Positions 1-4,762 of a stretch of 7,399 bases of DNA are shown in pieces. Source of the stretch: Bacteroidota bacterium (GTDB taxonomy: Bacteria; Bacteroidota; Bacteroidia; Chitinophagales; Saprospiraceae); NCBI GenBank assembly GCA_008501835.1, contig QQUB01000885.1:1-7399 (forward strand), in the 5' to 3' direction. Under the pieces are notes generated by a model. That model made no database searches. It was not told the origin of the DNA and was given only the letters and a program-made list of their open reading frames with translations. The position numbers were made by a program, and so were the translations under genes. Every line of letters starts with the position of its first letter. The stretch's first letter is position 1.

Positions 1-12
1 CCAGATATTATC

Positions 13-1005
13 CTAAAAAGCGTAAAATAAACTGTGCTCCGTAATGGACCTGAATTGACCAGTCAGTAATTGATTGACCGTTTCATACCCCTCTCCAAAT
101 AAGGGAGGTAAAAGAAAAATCAGTGCTCCGATGGATAAACCACCAAAAAGTATTTTATAAACACTCTTTTCAAACTTTGCCACATAATTCTGGATGCCGA
201 GGTTGATTCTGATCATGTATGTGGATAATAAACCTGCAAAAATTCCCAAAAGAATATAAAATGGAAGACTTTCAAAACTCCAGTCGCCTTCCGGCAGGTA
301 AAATAACTTTTTGTAATAAAGCAATTTGGCTACAACGGCTCCTGTGGCTGCCGAAATTAGTAAAGGTATAAAAGCATGAAGGGCAAAATCTGTCAGTAAA
401 ACCTCAAAGGCAAAAATAACGGCTGCAACAGGACTATTGAAAATGGCCGCCATACCCGCTGCGGCACCGCAGGCAAGGAACAGGGTTTGCTTATTTCTTC
501 CTACCTGAAGTATCCGGGCAATATTAGACCCAATGGAGGCTCCTGTACGAACAATCGGTGCCTCCAGCCCTACAGAACCACCAAAACCAACCGTAAGGGA
601 ACCACTCACTACATGAGCATACATTTCATTGGGAGGGAGATTTACCTTTTTCCGACTTATCCTGTTGATGAGCGGTGGGAAACCAAGGTTAAGCGGTTTT
701 TTTAAAAGATATTTATAAAATAAAACCGCCAGGGTGACCCCGATAATAGGAAAAAAAACAAAACCAAGTCTGCCGCTGGTAGGATCGTTTCCGTATAACC
801 ATTGCCCAATAGTATGTACGGCATACTTCAAAATAACCGCCGCCAAACCCGCACCAATTCCTATGATGATACTTGCCAGTACCATGTAATTGCGGTAATT
901 TACATGAGAAGAAGTCCAAAAAATGGCCTTGAATCCCTTGATCCGCAACCATCGCCACCATTTCTTTATTTCGAATAAAATATTCATTGGTGCTTTATAA
1001 TACAT
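13..1005 (-). CDS. ClC-family chloride channel/transporter, N-terminal part, ended by an early stop
   Basis: Integral membrane protein of the voltage-gated chloride channel (ClC) family, which moves Cl- or similar anions across the inner membrane. Seen: membrane segments from residue 41 on; NLGFP at 106-110 in place of the GSGIP anion loop; GLEAP at 146-150, matching G(K/R)EGP with the gating glutamate at E148; and FAFEVLL at 198-204. The residue after E201 is Val, where proton-coupled ClC-ec1 has its internal glutamate E203. The frame stops at residue 330, at about helix M, before the GxFxP loop, the helix R tyrosine and any CBS domains, so the product is too short for a full ClC fold. The stop is a TAG at 15-13, and the next four codons read D-N-I-W, which looks like family sequence. 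It may be a nonsense mutation, a pseudogene or a sequence error. ATG at 1005 is used; a second in-frame ATG (residue 7, 987-985) is equally possible, as neither has a clear ribosome site. It lies 85 bp after the DUF3667 gene. Confidence 0.88.
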   Translation of the reverse strand: MYYKAPMNILFEIKKWWRWLRIKGFKAIFWTSSHVNYRNYMVLASIIIGIGAGLAAVILKYAVHTIGQWLYGNDPTSGRLGFVFFPIIGVTLAVLFYKYLLKKPLNLGFPPLINRISRKKVNLPPNEMYAHVVSGSLTVGFGGSVGLEAPIVRTGASIGSNIARILQVGRNKQTLFLACGAAAGMAAIFNSPVAAVIFAFEVLLTDFALHAFIPLLISAATGAVVAKLLYYKKLFYLPEGDWSFESLPFYILLGIFAGLLSTYMIRINLGIQNYVAKFEKSVYKILFGGLSIGALIFLLPPLFGEGYETVNQLLTGQFRSITEHSLFYAF

Positions 1006-1029
1006 TTGAGCTTTAAGCCATCCTGCTCT

Positions 1030-1067
1030 CTGAATTTGAATAAAATTGCACTTGTTTCAAAATTCAG
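1030..1067 (-). repeat. Inverted repeat in the DUF3667-ClC spacer
   Basis: CTGAATTTGAA at 1030-1040 pairs with TTCAAAATTCAG at 1056-1067, leaving one bulged base and a 15-nt loop. It begins 24 nt after the DUF3667 stop and ends 25 nt before the ClC start. On the minus strand no U-tract follows it, so it is not a textbook intrinsic terminator. It could be an intercistronic stability or processing hairpin, or an operator. The pairing is seen directly; any role is inferred. Confidence 0.45.
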
Positions 1068-1090
1068 CAATGACATTTCAAAGCTTGTTC

Positions 1091-1942
1091 TTAAACAAAC
1101 TGTATGGTTATCCAGAATAAAATGAACCGGTAAACCGAAAAAGCAAAGCTACCCAAAGCAAAAATAAAAACAATGGATTTTAGACCAATTAACCACCATT
1201 TTTGATGATAAAACCTGCGAAAAGAGAGTAGGAAAAATCGCAAAAGGGATAGCCCTAAAACCGGCATAATTATACTGTCGTTGATCACCAGGTTTTTCCC
1301 GGTAATCAAGTTAGAAAAAGTATGAGCAATAATAATAAGCAAGGGTAATACCAGGAAGTGGGCAAACAGATTGTATATATTTATTTCAATAGACAACAGA
1401 AAGTGATCAATAATATAAGGCCGGCTTTTTAAAAATAAGAAGGAAAGAATAATGCCGAGAGCAGGGATGTAAAGTAATATCAGCCATTTAGCTACACCAG
1501 GTGCAATTTTGTTATATCGCTGCTCAAAAACTTCAGGAGTTATCTCCTTTTGATTACTGATGTCTTCAATTTTTCGTTTGGCATATTCTGCGTAATAGGT
1601 TTGACCGGTATGAATTTTTAATGCTGGAAGAAAAACTTCAAAAGGTGTGAAAATGAAGTAAATGACGGTTAGCAATACATAAAGGGAACTGGGTCTGAAA
1701 AAAGGTCTCCTGTTTCCTTTGGCATAATTTTCAGAAAGTTGCCCCGGCCGGGAAACATTGAGCCATAGTGTTTTGAATAGTTTATTGTCGAGATTAAAGA
1801 GGGTATTGATGAATTCACCCAACAAAGTTTTGAGTTTACGGTCTTCCGGACCGATGACTTTCTCTCCACAGTAATTGCAATAATTACCCGTGAACTCCTT
1901 TTGGCAAGAAAGGCAGGTTTTGATTGATTTTGGGTGTTCCAT
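1091..1942 (-). CDS. DUF3667-like membrane protein with N-terminal zinc ribbon
   Basis: Inner-membrane protein of unknown function, 283 aa. The N-terminus has two CxxC knuckles, C10/C13 and C22/C25 (the second as CNYCG), a compact zinc ribbon facing the cytoplasm. A soluble stretch follows, with the motif RPGQLSENYAKGNRRP at 65-80 leading into FRPSSLYVLL. This layout of zinc ribbon, RPG...Y..G.R and then Pro before the first membrane helix is what I associate with the Bacteroidota family DUF3667. Hydrophobic segments lie at about 84-105, 151-171, 184-209, 222-241 and 249-278, giving five or so helices. The ATG at 1942 is the only plausible start, because the first cysteine is at residue 10 and an in-frame TAA lies 17 codons upstream with no other usable start between. 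That ATG sits inside the arm of a perfect 15-bp inverted repeat. No function is assigned; the family name rests on memory of its pattern. Confidence 0.8.
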   Translation of the reverse strand: MEHPKSIKTCLSCQKEFTGNYCNYCGEKVIGPEDRKLKTLLGEFINTLFNLDNKLFKTLWLNVSRPGQLSENYAKGNRRPFFRPSSLYVLLTVIYFIFTPFEVFLPALKIHTGQTYYAEYAKRKIEDISNQKEITPEVFEQRYNKIAPGVAKWLILLYIPALGIILSFLFLKSRPYIIDHFLLSIEINIYNLFAHFLVLPLLIIIAHTFSNLITGKNLVINDSIIMPVLGLSLLRFFLLSFRRFYHQKWWLIGLKSIVFIFALGSFAFSVYRFILFWITIQFV

Positions 1943-1984
1943 TCCGGGAATATTTTCCTCTAAGTTAAGATATTCCCGGAATGG
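1939..1984. repeat. Perfect 15-bp inverted repeat spanning the DUF3667 start codon
   Basis: CCATTCCGGGAATAT at 1939-1953 is repeated inverted as ATATTCCCGGAATGG at 1970-1984, around a 16-nt spacer. The start codon of the DUF3667-like gene (1942-1940) lies within the lower-coordinate arm. Each arm is itself a near-palindrome, ATTCC-S-GGAAT, so the pair could also be two operator sites for a dimeric regulator. In mRNA the stem would bury the AUG, while the purine-rich AGAGG stays in the loop. There is no U-tract, so it is not an intrinsic terminator. Confidence 0.7.
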
Positions 1985-2044
1985 TTAACAAGACTTGACT
2001 GGACTTTAGCTAATTTGATGTAGAGAAAAGGTCTTGACGTATTT

Positions 2045-2120
2045 CGTACTCGCCGAATTCATTCGGCTCGTCGCACCGAATGAATCTTGCCTGGCCAGGA
2101 AGACAGGTTCGGTGGGTACG
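2045..2120 (+). repeat. Dyad-rich block able to fold as a three-way junction
   Basis: The outer arms 2045-2057 and 2108-2120 pair over 13 positions if two G-U pairs are allowed (2050 with 2115, 2052 with 2113). Inside, TTCATTCGG (2058-2066) pairs with CCGAATGAA (2076-2084), and 2085-2092 pairs with 2097-2103 around a GGCC loop with one bulge. The G-U pairs exist only in plus-strand RNA; on the minus strand they become A-C mismatches. GGTCTT at 2030-2035 and AAGACC at 2168-2173 may be outer ends. It fills the middle of the 263-bp spacer between the PD40 and DUF3667 genes. It could be a dispersed REP/MITE-like element or a small structured RNA. Short frames crossing it look like chance. Confidence 0.5.
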
Positions 2121-2205
2121 GTTATTCCAAAAATGCTCATATTGATTTTGCCAAAACCAGACAAAAAAAGACCAATAGTTTGGAACCTACAGACATGTTT
2201 TCTAA

Positions 2206-3153
2206 TCAATCTTCAAACTCCCAGGAAACCTTATAAATCCTTCCCAATCCATTTGCCGATTGAGATATTTCTTTTAGAAATTTCTTAAAAGAAAGTTTCT
2301 CGGAATAGCTTTTTTGAACTTCAGTCCGTTCGCTGGTGAAATACAGCATTTTTGTCTTTAGATCGTAAAAAGGGCAATAGTCCAGCTTGTCCGAATTGAC
2401 AGGTTTATCAAAATTTAAGGAAGGCTGCCAGTTTCCTTGCTCATCTTTCAAACTGTAATAGAGGTCTCCTCCTCCATTGCCGTCTTCACGTCCGTAAGAG
2501 GAAAAAATGATGAGGGATTCATCCGGAGCTACCCAGGCATTAAATTCATAAGCCAGGGTGTTGACAGCTTTGCTTAAAGACTTTGGAGGCAGGTAATGCC
2601 CATCTTTATATTCGCAAACATAAATATCTTCTCTTCCCTTAGTATCTTCTAGCGTTGCAGTGAAATACAGGTTTTTCGAAGTGGTTATTGAAGGATAGAA
2701 TTCTTCTGCTTCACTATTGACAGGTGCTCCGAGGTTTTTGGGCGCAGACCATGGCGCATTCTTATTTTCCCGGCTGACCATCCATATGTCGTAATCCTTG
2801 GGTTTTGTTGAAGTATCATCCAATGGCCGGTTGGAAGCAAAATAAAGTGAATTGCCGTCAGGACTGAAAGCGGGTTCAATATCCCGGAATTGACCCGAAA
2901 AGGAAACGATCTCCGGCTGACTCCAATCTCCGTCATTATCTTTGGAGACGACGATAAAAGAGATGTTTTTTTTGAAGCTTTCTACCGTGAAATAGATTTC
3001 TTCTCCGTCGGGAGATAAGGCAAAATCCCGAACGTTGACTTGCTGGCTGCTAAACCATGGGAGTAATTCTTCCAGTGCGTTTTCCGGACTGGTTTGACTT
3101 GTTACCAAACAAGGTAAAAGTGCTAAGCACAAAAGGGTGATAAATGATTTCAT
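2206..3153 (-). CDS. Secreted WD40-like (PD40) beta-propeller protein
   Basis: Probable exported protein, 315 aa. Residues 1-20 form a Sec signal peptide: Lys at position 2, a Leu-rich core, and likely cleavage near VTSQ-TS. C15 is preceded by Pro, so this is not a good lipobox. The mature part carries at least five PD40/TolB-like blade motifs of the form F-SPDG-xx-(I/L)YF: about 42-56 (FALSPDGEEIYF), 91-107 (PAFSPDGNSLYFASNR), 151-165, 203-219 (APDESLIIFSS) and 258-276. The C-terminal NGLGRIYKV resembles the closing strand often seen in these proteins. No enzymatic, peptidoglycan-binding (OmpA-like) or sorting domain follows, so it is a stand-alone propeller. Such domains usually bind proteins or ligands; the partner is unknown. 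It is flanked by spacers of 263 bp (downstream) and 177 bp (upstream), so it is probably transcribed alone. ATG 3153 is supported by the signal peptide; an AAGG lies only 2 nt before it. Confidence 0.85.
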   Translation of the reverse strand: MKSFITLLCLALLPCLVTSQTSPENALEELLPWFSSQQVNVRDFALSPDGEEIYFTVESFKKNISFIVVSKDNDGDWSQPEIVSFSGQFRDIEPAFSPDGNSLYFASNRPLDDTSTKPKDYDIWMVSRENKNAPWSAPKNLGAPVNSEAEEFYPSITTSKNLYFTATLEDTKGREDIYVCEYKDGHYLPPKSLSKAVNTLAYEFNAWVAPDESLIIFSSYGREDGNGGGDLYYSLKDEQGNWQPSLNFDKPVNSDKLDYCPFYDLKTKMLYFTSERTEVQKSYSEKLSFKKFLKEISQSANGLGRIYKVSWEFED

Positions 3154-3205
3154 AACCTTACATTTTTGATTGTTAAAAAAATGAAGGATGTGGCTTTGAT
3201 TAATA

Positions 3206-3249
3206 GTTGCGCGTTCCGGGTTACGGGTTAAAGCTGTTCTGGGTTTAAA
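3206..3249 (+). repeat. Degenerate 7-bp tandem array, GTTnCGG type
   Basis: Four heptamers run in register from 3206 to 3233, each starting with GTT; the clearest are GTTCCGG (3213-3219) and GTTACGG (3220-3226). After a 2-nt slip, two more follow at 3236-3249 (GTTCTGG, GTTTAAA). The array lies in the spacer between the helicase stop and the PD40 start, facing the array at 3292-3326. Periodicity is read directly; function is unknown. Confidence 0.55.
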
Positions 3250-3280
3250 GAACCTTTATTACTCTTAATAAATGTTCCTT
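3247..3280 (-). terminator. Candidate terminator hairpin after the helicase gene
   Basis: TTTATTA (3255-3261) pairs perfectly with TAATAAA (3266-3272) around CTCT. The stem extends outward past one mismatch with GAAC (3250-3253) against GTTC (3274-3277), then two A-T pairs past another mismatch. It begins about 50 nt after the helicase stop on the minus strand. Only a short U-run (CUUU) lies at its 3' end, so termination is plausible but not certain. Confidence 0.4.
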
Positions 3281-3291
3281 CAAAAAATTAT

Positions 3292-3326
3292 TAACCAGAA
3301 ACCAGCATCTAGTAACCAGTAACCAG
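3292..3326 (-). repeat. 7-bp tandem array, CTGGTTA type
   Basis: Five heptamers lie in exact register. In the plus-strand reading, units 1, 4 and 5 are TAACCAG (3292-3298, 3313-3319, 3320-3326), unit 2 is AAACCAG, and unit 3 (CATCTAG) is diverged. The array ends 4 nt before the helicase stop codon. Read on the minus strand, the rotated unit GTTACTG differs by one base from GTTACGG in the facing array at 3206-3249. Confidence 0.65.
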
Positions 3327-3330
3327 TTTA

Positions 3331-4557
3331 TTACCTCTTCTTCTTATAATACTTTTTCCCACCCGGTTTTCTTCCTCCTTTTCCACGAGGTTTAAAAGGT
3401 CTTTTCTTCAAACTCCATTCCGGACCTTCTCCCAATTCGGGAGGTAATGGGGCTTTCATGACCTTCTTTTCAATGAGTTTTTCAATACGATCAAATTTGT
3501 ACATCTCTTCCTCATTGATCAAGGTAAGGGCAACCCCTGTGGTGTCGGCCCGCGCTGTTCTTCCTATCCTGTGGACATAATCCTCGGCATCCTGAGGGAC
3601 ATCGTAGTTGATCACAAGATTGATGTCCTTGATATCAATTCCTCTGCTCAGTACGTCTGTGGAGACGAGTACTCTTGTTTTTTTCGATCGGAAACGTCTC
3701 AGCATTTCTTCCCGTTCTGATTGTTCGAGGTCTGAAGATATGCCTTCTACTTCATAGCCTTTGCCTTTGAGTCCACGTACTATTTCACCTACTTTCTTTT
3801 TGGTAGAAGTGAAAATGATGATGCTTTTATAATTCGGTTTATCTTCGATCAAGCCATTGATCAAAGGTGTTTTTTGATTGTCATAAACTAAATATGCTGC
3901 CTGGAGCACTCCTTCTGCAGGTTTTGAAAGGGCCAGGGCAATCTCAAATGGATCCTGCATGGTTTGTTTGACCAGCTTTCGGATGTTGGGAGGCATGGTT
4001 GCGCTGAACATCAGGTTCTGACGTTCCTTTGGTAAATATCCTATGATCTTTTGAATGTCATCATAAAAACCCATATCCAGCATTCGGTCCGCTTCGTCCA
4101 GGATGAGATATTTGATGGTTTTGAAATTTACGTAACCCATGTTGAGGTGGGAGATGAGTTTACCGGGAGTGGCCACAACGATATCAACGCCTTGAGTGAT
4201 GGCTTTTTTTTGCTGTTGCCAGTCGTCTCCGCTTCCACCACCGTAAATAGCAAAAGAACCAACCGGAACAAAATAGGCGAAACCCTGGATTGCCTGATCT
4301 ATCTGAATGGCTAATTCTCTGGTTGGAACGACTACGAGGGCCTGAGTGCCTTTATGATCACTTTCTATAATCTGTTGGATGACAGGCAGCATGAAAGCAG
4401 CGGTCTTACCAGTACCGGTTTGGGCACATGCAATAACATCTCTGCCTTTTAAAATTTCCGGGATGGTTTTTTCCTGAATAGGAGTGGCTGATTCAAACCC
4501 CATGAAGTCCAGAGCCTCCAGCACGTTATCATGCAAACCTAATTCTTCAAAATTCAT
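3331..4557 (-). CDS. RhlE-like DEAD-box ATP-dependent RNA helicase
   Basis: Cytoplasmic ATP-dependent RNA helicase that unwinds short RNA duplexes; relatives act in ribosome assembly, RNA decay and cold adaptation. All core motifs are present in order over 408 aa: Q motif F21...Q28, motif I AQTGTGKT (45-52), Ia PTRELA (78-83), GG (107-108), Ib TPGK (130-133), II DEAD (144-147), III SAT (175-177), IV IIIFTST (236-242), V STDVLSRGID (289-298) and VI HRIGRTAR (319-326). It is therefore expected to be active. The C-terminal tail from about 383 is short, basic and rich in Gly and Lys, as in RhlE-type proteins; there is no DbpA-type RNA-binding domain, which argues against CsdA/DeaD or DbpA. ATG 4557 fits the family start MNFEELGL; no Shine-Dalgarno is visible. 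It is flanked by spacers of 177 and 205 bp, so it is probably monocistronic. A strong hairpin lies 55-82 nt upstream of the start and could sit in the leader. Confidence 0.97.
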   Translation of the reverse strand: MNFEELGLHDNVLEALDFMGFESATPIQEKTIPEILKGRDVIACAQTGTGKTAAFMLPVIQQIIESDHKGTQALVVVPTRELAIQIDQAIQGFAYFVPVGSFAIYGGGSGDDWQQQKKAITQGVDIVVATPGKLISHLNMGYVNFKTIKYLILDEADRMLDMGFYDDIQKIIGYLPKERQNLMFSATMPPNIRKLVKQTMQDPFEIALALSKPAEGVLQAAYLVYDNQKTPLINGLIEDKPNYKSIIIFTSTKKKVGEIVRGLKGKGYEVEGISSDLEQSEREEMLRRFRSKKTRVLVSTDVLSRGIDIKDINLVINYDVPQDAEDYVHRIGRTARADTTGVALTLINEEEMYKFDRIEKLIEKKVMKAPLPPELGEGPEWSLKKRPFKPRGKGGRKPGGKKYYKKKR

Positions 4558-4611
4558 ATAATGGTCTTAAAAAAGGCTGGTTGTTCTGCCTTGTTAGATG
4601 ACTAATATTAA

Positions 4612-4639
4612 ACTAAGTTGCGATAAATCGCCTCTTAGT
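4612..4639 (-). promoter_or_regulatory. Two-segment dyad upstream of the helicase gene
   Basis: ACTAAG (4612-4617) and GCGAT (4620-4624) pair with ATCGC (4627-4631) and CTTAGT (4634-4639). The two parts of the stem are separated by a symmetric 2x2 internal loop, and the symmetry is nearly perfect around 4625-4626. The 2-nt tip is too tight for RNA without opening the closing pair, so a DNA operator for a dimeric regulator fits at least as well as a leader hairpin. The role is inferred from its position 55 nt before the start codon. Confidence 0.4.
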
Positions 4640-4641
4640 AA

Positions 4642-4722
4642 TTTTCAGGTCTCAAGTTTCAATTTACAATAAAAAAAGCTAGAAAATTGGCTTGTTGTAA
4701 GTTGTAATTTGAGATTTGTTTT
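4642..4722. repeat. Facing TTGnAAn heptamer arrays forming an imperfect inverted repeat
   Basis: On the minus strand, 4669 down to 4642 reads as heptamers beginning TTG (TTGTAAA, TTGAAAC, then TTGAGAC and a diverged unit). On the plus strand, 4695-4722 reads as four heptamers beginning TTG (TTGTAAG, TTGTAAT and so on). The 20-nt segments 4650-4669 and 4695-4714 match as inverted repeats at 17 of 20 positions, around a 25-nt centre. It lies between the ftsK stop and the helicase start. Confidence 0.5.
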
Positions 4723-4725
4723 TTT

Positions 4726-4750
4726 ACTCAAGTGTTTATAAAACCTGAGT
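4726..4750 (-). repeat. Hairpin just after the ftsK stop
   Basis: ACTCA (4726-4730) pairs with TGAGT (4746-4750). The stem extends inward by a G-U and two further pairs to about 8 bp, starting 13 nt after the ftsK stop codon. On the minus strand it is followed by a run of A, not U, so it lacks the tail of an intrinsic terminator. It may protect the ftsK mRNA 3' end; this is inference from position. Confidence 0.3.
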
Positions 4751-4762
4751 TTACGTTTGAGA

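Noticed and set aside
2006..2288. Short frames on both strands over the PD40-DUF3667 spacer (plus 2034-2288, minus 2006-2209)
   Set aside because: They overlap each other and the end of the PD40 gene, the minus frame starts at TTG, and neither has a domain or ribosome site. The dyad structure explains the sequence better.
3206..3326. CRISPR array
   Set aside because: The units are 7 bp, contiguous and without spacers, and there are no cas genes nearby.
4726..4750. Intrinsic terminator for ftsK
   Set aside because: The hairpin is real, but on the minus strand it is followed by A, not U, so the termination signal is missing.
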